Under the pieces are notes generated by a model. The model saw only the letters and a program-made list of their open reading frames with translations, did not search any database and was not told where the DNA came from. From Proteles cristata cristata (taxonomy: Eukaryota; Chordata; Mammalia; Carnivora; Hyaenidae), in contig JAESUZ010002686.1 of NCBI GenBank assembly GCA_017311185.1, forward strand, positions 248,001-312,000: a stretch of DNA of 64,000 nucleotides, read 5' to 3'. The position numbers and the translations under genes are program-made. Below are positions 35,613-47,550 of this stretch, in pieces. Position 1 is the first letter of the stretch. Every line of letters starts with the position of its first letter.

Positions 35613-36848
35613 TTAGGAAGTCAAAAAGAAATAAAGAAACTGATTTAGGAATGTTTGGTCTATGTGTCTGTTTTTGTGCCAATACCATACTGTCTTGATG
35701 ATGACAGCTTTGTAGTAGAGGCTAAAGTCTGGGATGGTGATACCTCCCGATTTGGTTTTATTCTTTAGTATTACTTTGGCTATTCGGGGTCTTTTGTGGT
35801 TCCATACAAATTTTTGGATAGTTTGTTCTAGTTTTGAGAAGTATGCTGGTGCAATTTTGATTGGAATTGCATTGAATGTGTAGATTGCTTTGGGTAGTAA
35901 TGACATCTTAACTATATTTATTCTTCCTATCCATGAGCATGGAATGTTTTTCCATTTCTTTGTGTCTTCTTCAATTTCCTTCATAAGTTTTCTATAGTTT
36001 TCATCATACAGATCTCTTGTATCCTTAGTTAGGTTTATTCCGAGGTATTTTATGGTTTTTTGTGCAATTGTGAATGGGATCAGTTTCTTGATTTCTCTTT
36101 CTGTTGCTTCATTGTTGATGTATAAAAATGCAACCGATTTCTGTACGTTGATTTTGTACCCTGCAACTTGGCTGAATTCTTGGATCATTTCTAGTAGGCT
36201 TCTGGTGGAGTCTGCTAGGTTTTCTATGTAGAATATCATGTCATCTGCAAAAAGTGAAAGTTTGACTTCTTCTTTGCCGATTTTGATGCCTTTGATTTCC
36301 TTTCGTTGTCTGATGGCTGATGCTAGGACTTCCAGCATTGTGTTAAACAACAGTGGTGAGAGTGGACATCCCTGTCGTGTTCCTGATCTCAGGGGGAAAG
36401 CTGTCTCTTTTTCCCCATTGAGGATGATATTAGCTGAGGGCTTCTCATACATGGCTTTTATGATGTAAGTTCCTTCTATCCCGACTTTCTTGAGGGTCTT
36501 TATTAAGAAGGGATGCTGTATTTTGTCAAATGCTTTTTCTGCATCTATCGATAGGGTCATATGGTTTTTATCTTTTCTTTTGTTGATGTGATGTATCACA
36601 CTGATTGATTTGCGAATGTTGAACCAGCCCTGTAATCCAGGAATGAATCCCACTTGATCTTGGTGGATGATTCTTTTTATGTGCTGTTGGATTCGATTTA
36701 CAAGTATCTTGTTGAGGTTTTTTGCATCCGTATTCATCAGGGATATTGGCCTGTAGTTCTCTTTTTCTGCTGGCTCTCTGTCTGGCTTGGGAATCAGAGT
36801 GATGCTGGCTTCATAAAATGAGTCTGGAAGTTTTCCTTCAATTTCTGA
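35613..36848 (-). pseudogene. L1 ORF2 reverse-transcriptase fragment
   Basis: An open frame on the - strand, about 37 codons longer upstream than the first Met at 36737, giving about 410 residues. It starts in the ...[16 protein letters not shown] block and NYRPISLMN, followed (from the Met) by [19 protein letters not shown] near residues 80-98, [15 protein letters not shown] near 137-151, and the catalytic FADD near 193-196 (FADD is the L1 form of YxDD). Palm and thumb motifs are intact and uninterrupted. The endonuclease N-terminus and the C-terminal cysteine motif are missing, so it cannot retrotranspose. The last few residues before the stop are non-L1 flank. Confidence 0.9.
35650..36848 (-). 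mobile_element. Internal L1 fragment, ORF2 part
   Basis: Antisense LINE-1 of about 1.2 kb covering the reverse-transcriptase region. The right edge is abrupt at CAATTTCTG; the left edge is abrupt after GGTCTATGTGTCTG. There is no 3' UTR, poly(A) or visible target duplication, so unlike a normal 5'-truncated L1 it lacks its 3' end. It is less decayed than the other L1 pieces in the window. Confidence 0.9.
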
Positions 36849-37196
36849 AAAGGAAAACAGTGAAAAACAAAATAATTTAAATAATTTTGCTAAAGTTTAC
36901 AATCTCATCCATGTTTCTCAAAAACTAAAAATATTTCTAAAAGTTAGCAATTGGGAATACTAATAGTTTAGCATATTATCTCAAGGTGTAATGGTGATGT
37001 TGCCCAAGCTGCTCTGTAGCATATTGTTGGCAGGCCAATTCGTTTTAGAATTTCAACCAACAAAAAATAATAGTAGCAGGAATTTTAATGTTATAGCTGT
37101 TTCTTCTTATCAAACTTGTTAGATGTTGGACATAAAACACATTGTTATAAAATTGAAAGAATAGATGTATGTGCATACATGTTTACATATACATGC

Positions 37197-37320
37197 ATCA
37201 TATATACATATATGATGTATGTATATATACATGGAGAGAGAGAGAGACATATGTGGAGAGAGAGCGCGGGAGAGGGAGAGAGAGAGACAGCAGGAGAGGG
37301 AGAGAGAGAGAGAGATGGAG
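37197..37320. repeat. AT palindrome plus (GA)n tract
   Basis: CATCATATATACATATATGATG is a near-perfect palindrome, followed by about 90 bp of mostly GA dinucleotides. Open frames here are low-complexity. Confidence 0.88.
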
Positions 37321-38486
37321 GTTTCTGAAACACCACAAATTTAAATGAAGGACCTTGCAAATAGCAAGTTTTGTTGTAGTTGAATGTGTTGTTTACATTA
37401 AAATGTTGCGATGTATACATATGCAAGGAGGCCGATTTTATCATCCCATGTGTAAATAGCACCATTCCAATCCATCAATATGGGCTTCTGTATAATTAGT
37501 GTCACTTTAATGGTCCTAAAGGCTTTTCTGCTGCTAATCATTAGTTTCATCCTAGTACTTTATATTCAGTGTATTTTTGAAGGTTCTCCATTTATTTTCT
37601 GAGGTAAAAGATTTATAAATTGAATACCATTTTCCTTTGACATACTTATTAAAGAGCAATGATAAAGGTTTTGCTTTTTGTAGTAAAGCTTTTTGTTTGT
37701 GCTTGTTGATTCCGTCTTAAATGGGCAAACGTCAGAGAGAACGCACAGAAGCCTCCACATTCGGATTTAATTTGCAAGTGCCTTGCTATCAGGTTCCCCT
37801 GATTCTCTCTTCAACCTAATAATTGAAGGATAAATAGGCTTCTTATACATTATTCATTTTCTAAACCCTCTTGCAGTGATGAAAATGCCATTCTTTATCT
37901 TGCAACATTAATTCTGCTTTAAAATTATAAAAACATAAATGAGGATGTTTAAATGAAAGGATACCGAAATTTTTTTATGACCAGGGTGGTCCAAATTTTT
38001 GAACACATGAAGGATAAACTGTCTTAAATAATTTAATGTTGGGAACAAAAGTAAGCTTTAAAAAAGTTTGTATTCAATAGGATGGAAAAAATCATGTTAT
38101 ATATCCTCATTTAAATTTTAATTTTTTGTTTCTGAAGGAGCTTTACTGATCAATCTGGAAACTAAGGGACAAAAGTATAAAAGAATAAGAAAATTAAGAA
38201 ATAAGTATTATGTGTGATGGAGACACAAATACTATATAACATGCATGGTAAAAATATATAAAATATAGTAGTAGGAACACCCTGGTGGAAACAGCACTGC
38301 CACTCAGGGAGTCAAGGCAGCCTTGAGAAAATTAGCCATTATGCTGAAGCTTGGCTTCATTGTTCAATATCATAACATATATATTATAATACATGTATTC
38401 AGTGTGTGCGTGCGAGCACACATACGTACCATATTATAGTCCAAGACGGAGCATCATTTGGCCTAGCGGGCAAGAGATATATTTTT

Positions 38487-38700
38487 AATTTTTTTAATGT
38501 TTATTTATTTTTGAGAGAGAGGGAGAGTGCGCGCTTATAAGCAGGGGAAGGACAGAGAGAGAGGGAGACAGAGTCTGAAGCAGGCTCTAGGCTCTGAGCT
38601 GTCAGCACAGAGCCTGATGTGGAGCTGGAACACATGAACTGTGAGATCATGACCTCAGCCAAAGTCAGGTGCTCACCAGGCTGACCCACCCACATGCCCC
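38487..38700 (-). repeat. CanSINE
   Basis: Antisense copy with the TTTATTTATTTTTGAGAGAG tail side and a diverged head (GACCCACCCACATGCCCC). Confidence 0.92.
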
Positions 38701-39849
38701 TATAAGAGACATTTAAAATTAGAAGAAACTGAGTAAGCAAAGGGTCAGAATCATAAAAGAACATAAATTGTTCAGAGGAAAAAGCTAGGTAGTACAGTTT
38801 GGGGGGAATCTAAGTAGAGGTACTTGTAGGGCAAGGAGTTGGAGTGGTGCCCTGGGATCAGACTGAGACTTTTTTGTGTAGGTGTCATAATGTCCCTCAT
38901 CTGGCAGATGGGGCTCCCAGCCATCCCTGTGGCTGGGCTGAAAAATGAGTCGTGAGAGCCTCTTTGGGCAGTATTGCTTCATAGATAGTGTGCAAACTGA
39001 TGAATATTGCAGATCTCCAATGCAGAATGCTTGCTGATGGACAGGAAGTGGGGAGGCCAAGGGCCAGACGATGGCTGCCAAGATCTCTGACTCAGTTCAT
39101 GAGTGGGTGGGGTGCCCTTGCCAGACAGACAGATGACAGTGGGAGGGATCAGCACACAGCCAGAAGATGGACAGGAGCCCAGGAGCTGAGAAGATGGCAT
39201 TTTATTTGCCTTGGCTTGATCTATTGTAATGTAACTGAGAAAGAATACAGGGTGAGAAATGAAGAGTATGTCATTTACTTTGCTTTGAATGAGGAAGGAT
39301 TGGTATTGGAATTATTGCAACAATACAAACTTCTTAAACATTCCAATAATAAGTGACCTTTCACCAAAAACCCTTAACATTCTCTGATTCAGAATCAACA
39401 TCAAAAGATCGTTTTCCTCTCTCAGATAGAGGGCTCCAATTATACACGTGTCTTCCATTGTTCCTGTGTGTTGAATGGAGCACAGTTTAATTCTTTCCCA
39501 CCTTGATGTAAAGGTAGAACAAATATATCAGAATCCATTTCATAGTCTCATTAGGGAATACATGATCAGTCATGATAGTAGCAATGATGAAGAAATGAAC
39601 ACAGCAATTATTTTTGAAGTGATATTTACTTTCTGAAGATTTTACAAGGAAAAGAAAATAAAACTTTAAAAAAATTCCGATGATCACATAAATGCAAGTC
39701 TTTTCTATGTTTAAATCTCATGCCTCCTGTAATAAAACATATTTCAGAGTATAACTTTAAAAATGATAAAAGGCAAAAAAAATTTGCTGTTCTTCCGTCT
39801 CTTTAATTTTTCTTTTCTTTTTCTTTTTTTTTTTAAGAGGCAAATCGAT

Positions 39850-40050
39850 TTTTTTTTTGTTTCAGTTCTTTATTGGGTATACAATTGAAAAAGGCAACAT
39901 GGAGATTTTCTGCTATTAGTGAAAGAAAGACTCAAGAATTATTTGTGGAAGAGACACTTAAGACACAATCAAAAAGAAAAAAGAAAGCAAACAATAAAAT
40001 CCTCAAAATATAACACAATAATTAGTTGTTTTACCTTGAGTAAGTCATCC
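39850..40050 (-). pseudogene. Possible processed-mRNA 3' end (retrocopy)
   Basis: On the - strand the sequence reads CCCAATAAAGAACTGAAAC followed by an A-run (T-run at 39851-39859 on +). A canonical AATAAA signal some 14 nt before a poly(A) with no SINE or L1 features is the look of a reverse-transcribed mRNA end. I see no coding part, cannot name the parent gene, and did not find a convincing target duplication. The upstream limit is not defined. Confidence 0.35.
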
Positions 40051-41711
40051 TCCCAAAGACTCTACATCTCAGTGATATAGACTGTTAATTTTTCAAATGG
40101 GAACTATCGCGTGATATTGGGCACCACTTTTTAAAAGTAAGCTTTGACAAATCTAGCTATAATAAAATAGCAGTAAAACTCCTGAAAAGGTCTTTGTCAT
40201 TCAAATTGTGTTGCTTGTGTCTACATTCCATTATTAAATTGTTGTTTCTACAGTAAGTCTTATTTTATTCATTAGAATATCTCTGAATTATATTACACTT
40301 TTACTTATCTATACAAATAGCAAGTCGACATATTGGAATTAGGAAGTTTTGTACTGTAGTCACTTTTTTGACATCCAAACAAACAGACCAACAAACAACA
40401 ACAAAAAGAAACAAAACCAGACATTACACTTTCTTATTTAAAATGTTTATGTCCTCTTTTTCTGCCTTTTTCCCTCGTAAGTCTTGAATAGCCTTATAAA
40501 TAGACCAGTCCACCTGACATTTTCCTTCTTTCCTCAGTCATATTTTATCATATGTTGGACATATGTATTGTCTTTAAGAGATTAAAATGAAGATTTCTTT
40601 GTAGTTCCAGAAAATATGAGAGCCAAGGTAAAGTAGTTTAAGAAGCCAAGGATCTTTTCTTTTTGCCCCTTGCAAACACAGCTTGACACAATGACATTAG
40701 TATGTGGAAATGTGGAATTTGAGTGTTTTTACCCTGACATTCTAAAATACTTTCACTCTATTTCAGGGAAAGTGAGCCTTCAGTGCTGTTAAATGTTAAA
40801 ATGGGGTCTAATTGAAAAGCTGAATTTAAAAGTTAGCATTATTGGACTTTAATGGGCTTTGGAAGTTCTTAGGATATCACTAATTATTCCACTAATATTT
40901 CCACATTCATAGTATTCATTTAGGCAACAGAGGGGAACAGTTATTTAGGCTGCTAGAAAATTAATGGGCTCACCTACACCCCTGTACGATAGAGGCGATT
41001 ATTTGGTGATTTTCTCTTAATGTTGGGCACCTGTGTGCATTAAAATTTCCAGATGAAGTCTTAGAAATTCATAATTGGTTTCCTGTGTCTTAGCTTTCAT
41101 TTAGAAATATAATTACAACAGGTATAATTATAATATTCATTTCTGATTTTCATTCTTTTAAAACAACTCTAGACATAACTTCCCTGATTTTGCTTGCTAA
41201 CAGAAACTCCCCAAAGTCTGTGAATTGAATCATCCAAGGTTACCTCTTCCAGATAATAAAGACTGTCCAGAGCCCAGTCTACATTTTTTATTATAAAGAA
41301 GCTGATGGAATAAGTCAAGTGGCATCGATTCTGCAGCAGATTTGATTCTGTTACAATTTTCATGATGAGCCAGATTTAATTTTTAGGTGTTAGTTTAACC
41401 AAGCTTGTTAGGTGTCTCATTACTACTATCTAAAAATGATGTAAGCAACTTGTAATTTTTTTTCACTTATTTTTTCCCCTTTCTTAGAATATCATTAGGA
41501 ATTTTCCCCATTTTTTAGGACACAATGCAGGTTATATTGATAATAGTTTATTTATTTAGAAAATACTATTTAGCTCTTTTGTTTTATCCATGCTTAAGTT
41601 CTGTGATGACATCTCAGGCAAATAGTGAAACTCATTCTCAGCCACACTGAATGCATCGGGATTAACCTCTAATATTGTTACATGTACCTTTTATTTATGT
41701 ACCTTTAAAGA

Positions 41712-41900
41712 TTTTTTAAGTTTATTTATGTAGAGACAGATAGGGAGTGTGAGTGGGGGAGAGGAAGACTGAGAGGGAGAGAGATAATTCCCAGCAGGCT
41801 CTGCGCCATCAGCGCAGACCTAGGGCTCAGTCTTAAAATTGTGAGATCATGACCTGAGCTGAAACCAAGAGTCAAACAGTCAACCAACAGAGGCATGCCG
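41712..41900 (-). repeat. Old CanSINE
   Basis: Strongly diverged antisense copy: TTTATTTATGTAGAGACAGA, GAGAGGGAGAGAGATAAT, then GTGAGATCATGACCTGAGCT. The head is almost unrecognisable. Confidence 0.8.
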
Positions 41901-42049
41901 ATATCCTTTGTTAACATCTTTAAATATCAGTTCTTTCTCCACCCCTCCCCCCACCAAAAGCCAGAAAGGTAAATTTCTATATGAAAATAAATATGTTCTA
42001 TATTTAAAATATCAATGAATTTTGACTTATGTTTCTAATCACTTTCCTT

Positions 42050-43620
42050 CTTTTAGGGATGCTATATTATACATTAGAGTATATTCTATCCAGTGTGATT
42101 AACCTGGTCTGTTAAGTAGATTGAATTATGTTCATTCTAATTGCAAATATGATAGATTTTTACCCGCTACTTTTTTTTTTTTCGATTTCCCCTTTCCTGT
42201 CTTGTTTTGTTTTCTGTATTTGTTTTCCTCTCATTTTTATGTATTCTTTTAGATAGATATTTTTTCATTTCCGCATGTATCCTAAGTGCATTTGAGACAT
42301 TATATACTCTGTCTTATTTAATAAGTATTACCTTAGAAATTTTAACATACACATACCTAAAAATACAAATGTACCCTCTACCCTGAATATTATTTAGAAT
42401 CTTCAGACATTTATAGTAAGTCCTTCCCATTGAAATCTATGTAATTGTTTTCGGATATCTTAGTCTATATTTTTAGCCACACACAATAATACAATTATTA
42501 CATTGTAGAGTCCATGCTTAAGTAGAGTTGTTTAAATATTTAATACTTTCTTTGCTTTTTCACGTCTTCCTATATCTTAGATTTTCCACTGGAGTCATTT
42601 CATTTAAGGAGCACAATGTAGAACTTTCCATGGTTACCTTTTCATGCCACTCTGAGACTGTCTGAAAAAGTGTTTATTTCATTCATGTTTTTGAAAGACA
42701 TTTTCATTAAGTCTAGAATTCTACGTGTGTGCAGCCATTTACTCCGGGCACTTTGAAGATACTTCCTCCTTCCGCTCAGTGTTGTCATCAAGAAGTCAGC
42801 CGCCACTCTACTCCTGCTGAGTCCCGCGTGGCTCCGCTTTCTGTTGGCGGCGGGGAGCACATGTTCTGCTGTGTCTACACGATGTTGTAGGACACTTTGT
42901 GCTTGTCCTGTTGCGCTTCATTGGACTTCTTAAATATGCTGATAGCTGTTTTTTAATCAGTTGTGGAAAATAATGATCTAGTCTCTCTGCTTGAACTTTT
43001 GATTAGATGTCTGCTAAACTTTATCCCTAAATGCAAGGGCTCAAATTTGCTTGCAGATTTATGTGTGGTTTTGCTCTGTAAGGCATTCTGGGTCAGTTCT
43101 TCTTTCCTGTCATTCAGTTCACTAATTCTCTCATCATCTACACCTATGCTAACAGCTTCACCTCTGAGTTTTTCATTTCAATTACTGTTTCTTCTTTTCT
43201 ATAAGATACTTTTATTTATATGTAACTACTCTCATTTTTCCCTTATTTTTAAGATGCCTATTTACTGAAACATACTGATCATAGTTGCTTTGTACTCTGC
43301 CTTCTAATTCCCTTTATGGGTATGATTTTGCTTTTTTTTTTTTCAACAAAACTTTTTTTGTGGTATTTTGTTGCTTCTTCATTTTGAGGATAATTTTACT
43401 CTAACTTTTTATCTTTCTTGTAACTTATGTGTTAGGATTATTTGAGGCATAAATTCGGGGTGTTGTTTTGAAAAAGCACTTCTGTGAGGAGGCTGACCCA
43501 TTATCAGTGACATATCACTTTTCTCAAATTCTCAGTTGTATTTTTTTCTGTTTATTCAAGTAGAGTCTAGGACTACTGGATTTACAAATTCTGAATATTA
43601 TGATTTCTCCTTGAATTGAG
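42050..43620 (-). mobile_element. Old L1-like relic
   Basis: The order TTTTGAAAGACATTTTCATT, then AGTCTAGAATTCTACGTG, AAGAAGTCAGCCGCCACTCT, and later GAGTTTTTCATTTCAATTAC resembles an antisense ancient LINE-1. Limits are approximate and the call rests on memory of the family layout. Confidence 0.5.
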
Positions 43621-44129
43621 GAAATTGATAGCATGTGAATGAAGGCTATAGACTCCAGTGAGGACTTGTGTTGATTGGATTGATTCTCAGGAAAGTTTTT
43701 TCCTGCCTACAATCAACATCAAAGTTTAAGCCTGGAGATTTTCTTAGCAGATTTGGGACAGTGATGGCTAGAAACAAGAGATGAATTTCTCACTTGCCAT
43801 AAAGTGAGAATTTAGCATTCTGGGAAAGGTAGTGTTAGTCTCACTGGCATGAGTAAGCTTACGGTACTGTTTCCTGTTCCTGAGCCAATCACAGCCTCAT
43901 CAATGTGATGAGCAAAATGCCCTCTAAGTGGAACTACCATCAGCACTAAGATTTTTGTATTCTTGCCTTCACTTAATTTGTGGCCTGCATATCTATTATT
44001 TTCTTTCTGTGTCTCTGACATGTATAGAAAGACTTCTTGTCACCTTTTATCTAGCACTTGCTGTTGTGTTCATTGAGGCTCAGTCCTAGTACTTAGTGTG
44101 ACATATTAAGCATCGTGGTTTCAATATAG

Positions 44130-44255
44130 GTTTTAGACTGAGGCCTCCCCAACTGTGCTATCAACTGTCATTGGGATTGTAAGAAAGCAACTTATCTCTC
44201 CGTGTCTTTATTCCTTTATCTATAAAATAATAACAATAAAAGTTACCGAATGGGA
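44130..44255 (+). repeat. MIR-like fragment
   Basis: GAAAGCAACTTATCTCTCCG, then a TCTTTATTCCTTTATCTATA zone and AAATAATAACAATAAAAGTT is a MIR middle. The CanSINE at 44256 cuts it off. Confidence 0.5.
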
Positions 44256-44463
44256 GGGGCACTTGGGTGGCTCAGTTAAGCATCAACCTTTTGATTTTGG
44301 CTCAGGTAAAGACCTTATGGTTCGTAGGATCAAGTCCCACAACAGGCTCTGCACAAACAGCATGGAGCCTGCTTAGGATTCTCTCTCTCAGTCTCTGTCT
44401 GCCCCTCCCTCACTCATGCTTGCATGCAGTATGCTGTCTCTCTCAAAATAAATTTTTAAAAAG
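44256..44463 (+). repeat. CanSINE
   Basis: Head AGGGGCACTTGGGTGGCTCAG, diverged body, CTCTCAAAATAAATTTTTAAA tail. Confidence 0.92.
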
Positions 44464-45289
44464 GAAAGAACAAAGTACATGCATCTTGAAAACATTGATT
44501 GTTTTAAGGAAGTTACAATCTCATGATAACATGTCTGGAGTTAAAAGCTTAAAGAAATTTTGTGCTTAAACTTGCATATTCATTGGTAAATATCATGAAA
44601 TAAAGAATGTTAAAAATTTTTAATATTATGGTAAGATATTAAATTATAATAGTTATACTTACTTGGAGATATATATTTTTTTATCCTGAAATAATATTTG
44701 TTGATTAACATTTTTTTCATTTTATGAATAAGGAAAACTGAAACTCTGAGTGATTATTTTTTCAAAATCACATGCAACTTTTGAGTCCATTTCTCTCTAA
44801 AACACAATATAAAAACAAACACAAAAGTAAATTTAAAATTATTAAATATAGGAAGCAAATAGTTACAGTAAACTCTGCTGAAACTCTCACTTTTCACATC
44901 TGAAACCAGATTTAATATTGTGTTCTGAATTTTTTATCAGGATTTTTTGTGTAACTTATTATGTAAATATACCACGTCTTTTCATTGATACCATGCAGGA
45001 GCATTTGGTTGTTAATTATGTGTGACTCCAGTGTACCTACCCAACATTGAACAGGTACATCTTATAGACAGGTTTCAGTCCTCAAACATGTGTTTGTTGA
45101 AAATTAACTACACTCAAAATTGAAAAAAACCTTTAAATTGCTTCTAAGCATGGCACTTATTGGAATTTTTATTATTCACTGTCTAACTGGATAGTATCCA
45201 ACTATATGTAGAGAAGAGGGAGATTTGAAAGAATGTTAATGATACTGAGAAACCATCATCAATGCCTGTTTTCTGAAAGGAGATTTTTT

Positions 45290-45891
45290 CTTTTTTTCTT
45301 TTTTTTCTTTTATAGTTTATTGTCAAGTTGGTTTCTATATAACACCTAGTGTGCATCCCAACAAGTGCCCTCCTTCATGGGCATCACCTCTTTTCCCCTC
45401 TCCCCCACCCCTATCAGCCCTCAGTTTTTTCTTAGTATTTAAGAGTTTATTTCTAGTGTGTTTCCTTCCCTCTCCTTTTTTTTCTTCCCTCTCCCCCTCT
45501 CCCTTTCCCATGGTCCTCTTTTAAGTTTCTCCTGCTCCACATAAGAGTGAACACATATGGTATCTGTCCTTCTTTGCCTGACTTATTTCTTTTCTTTTTT
45601 AATTTTTTTTTAATACTTTGTTTATTTCTAGGAGAGAAAGAGAGACAGCATGAGCAGGGGAGGGTCAGAGAGAGAGGGAGTCACAGACTGAAACAGGTTC
45701 CAGGCTCTGAGCTGGCAGTCAGCACAGAGCCCAACTCGGGGCTCGAACCCACGAACCACGAGATCATGACCTAAGCGAAAGTCGGACGCTTAACCGACTA
45801 AGCCACCCAGGCGCCCCCTGCCTGACTTATTTCACTTAGCATAACATCCTCGAGTTCCACCCACGTTGCTACAAATGGCCAGATTTCATTC
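45290..45891 (-). mobile_element. 5'-truncated L1 3' end carrying a nested SINE
   Basis: Antisense L1 3' UTR starting in a T-rich tail, AGTTTATTGTCAAGTTGGTT, then CAACAAGTGCCCTCCTTCAT and ATTTCACTTAGCATAACATC. Target-site duplication TTTCTGAAAGGAGATTTTTT (45270-45289) and TTTCTGAAATGAGATATTTT (45892-45911), 18/20. A young CanSINE sits inside it. Confidence 0.92.
45590..45818 (-). repeat. Young-type CanSINE nested in L1
   Basis: Antisense copy with TTTCTAGGAGAGAAAGAG and CTGGCAGTCAGCACAG. Perfect 15-bp target-site duplication TGCCTGACTTATTTC (45575-45589 and 45819-45833), which is L1 sequence on both sides. Confidence 0.97.
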
Positions 45892-46154
45892 TTTCTGAAA
45901 TGAGATATTTTTGATTCTAAAAAGGATGAAGACTATGCAAAGAAATAGAAACGCAAAGTGAAGTCATTACTGACAACATTAATATGATAGTAGTTTATAC
46001 TTTTGGAAAAATATCTGGTAAACATTTTTTAAAATCCTTGTATCTCACTTTTTTGACAATTTCTTCCAAATATACCATGAAAAAATCATAAAAGAAATTA
46101 GATATTTCTAAGTAGTAATTGCTAATTTCATACCCAAACTTTTGCATCAAATGG

Positions 46155-46690
46155 TTACTTGCTTCAGGAACAGTACTGACCCCAGAAGGGCCAAGGCACT
46201 GAGAGGGAGGGTTCTTGGCTTTGTGAAAGAATTCAAGAGCAAGCCGTTTAGAGAGCAGGACAAAGATCTATTAGGTATAGAAATAAGAAAGGAGATGCTT
46301 CACAAAGTATCGATCTCCCTTCCCAGATGGGGAAGAGGAACCCCCCTTTAACTCTAATGAAGGGTTTTATAAACTTTCTAAAATTAGCTAACCATATCAG
46401 GAAGGGGTAACTCTTTAACTTGGGGTTTATTACTTACATTGGGCTATTCGTTTTTGCATTGTCTTAGGGTTGTGGAATTAACCCAGGGAGCAGTGTTAAG
46501 AATGCCCAGCCTTGTGGCTTTTATTGCCAGACAGCATGGGGTTTAGTAGTCTTCCATGAGTTGGGTCTTGTGACTCTTTTTGTGACCTGCTGATGTTTAA
46601 GTTCAGGGTCAGCCTAAAGCCAAAATGGCTTTACATTGGTCAACTTGTCTCCCAAGCCTCCTGTCCCTCCTGCCGTGGTGTGTTTGAAAA
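46155..46690. repeat. Possible LTR-type relic
   Basis: About 530 bp with a composition unlike its neighbours: GTGAAAGAATTCAAGAGCAA near the left, later a GGTCTTGTGACTCTTTTTGT stretch, and a CCTCCTGTCCCTCCTGCCGT end. This is the general look of an endogenous retroviral LTR, with no coding region seen. Neither strand nor family can be set by eye. Confidence 0.35.
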
Positions 46691-46929
46691 AGCACCTTAA
46701 CCTGTTAAGATAAAATATGTCTTCTTTGTGATTACCTTAATTTAATGAAGTAGGAACACTGGAAAATGAAATTACTTGTTTACTGAAATTGTAAGTTAAT
46801 CAGTAATAACCACGCAAAGAAACTTCATGTGCCAAGCAATCACAATGCTTTTATTGTAACCACCTTTCCTTTCCTAACTATGATTGTGCTGTGCTACAGG
46901 GCTTATTTTAAATTACAAAGGTTTGTTTG

Positions 46930-47322
46930 CCTGAGAAAGACAAGTAGCATAAAATTTCACTCATCTGTGGAATCATAAAAAATACAAATAAGTAAACAAA
47001 CATAAAGCAGAATCAGATCTATGAATACAGAGAACAAACTGATGGTTGATGGTGGAGGGGTGTAGGGGATGAGCAAAAGGGGTGAAGGGGAGGAGGAGGT
47101 ACAGGCTTCCAGTTATGGAATGGATAAGTTACAGGGATGAAAGTCACAGCATAAGGAATGTCATCGATGATATTGCAAGAGACCTATATGGTGACAGATG
47201 GTAGCTCCACAGGGGGTGAGCACAGTGTAACATACTGAGATGTTGAATCACCTGAAACCAATGTAACTTTGTGTGTCAACTTCAAATTACAAAAATTTTT
47301 TAAAAATTAAAAAAAAAAAAAG
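46930..47322 (+). mobile_element. L1 3' end with poly(A)
   Basis: Sense L1 3' end: TTCACTCATCTGTGGAATCA, then AGAACAAACTGATGGTTGAT, CACCTGAAACCAATGTAACT, and TTTGTGTGTCAACTTCAA, closed by an A-rich tail at 47296-47322. Confidence 0.85.
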
Positions 47323-47384
47323 AACAGGACTAGATGTTAGCTCTAAGTACTTGGGAGCAGGGCATAATGTGGTGAATTGGACTT

Positions 47385-47550
47385 AGTTTCTAGAGTCAGA
47401 ATGACTGGAATTCAAATCCTGAGCCACAGAAAGAGCTAAGTTGATTAGATAGGTAACCACCAGAGTTTCACATGTTTCACAGGTAAATAGGGAATAATAA
47501 TATCTAGCTCATGGTATTGTAGTACAGATGAAATAAAATTATTTAAAATG
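47385..47550 (+). repeat. MIR-like relic
   Basis: TAGAGTCAGAATGACTGGAA, a weak middle, then GGTAAATAGGGAATAATAAT and AGCTCATGGTATTGTAGTAC match the MIR order. Confidence 0.6.

Noticed and set aside
38785..39356. Several ORFs of 70-120 residues on both strands
   Set aside because: No recognisable family, no splice-site support, and overlapping opposite-strand frames; most likely chance in slightly GC-richer DNA.
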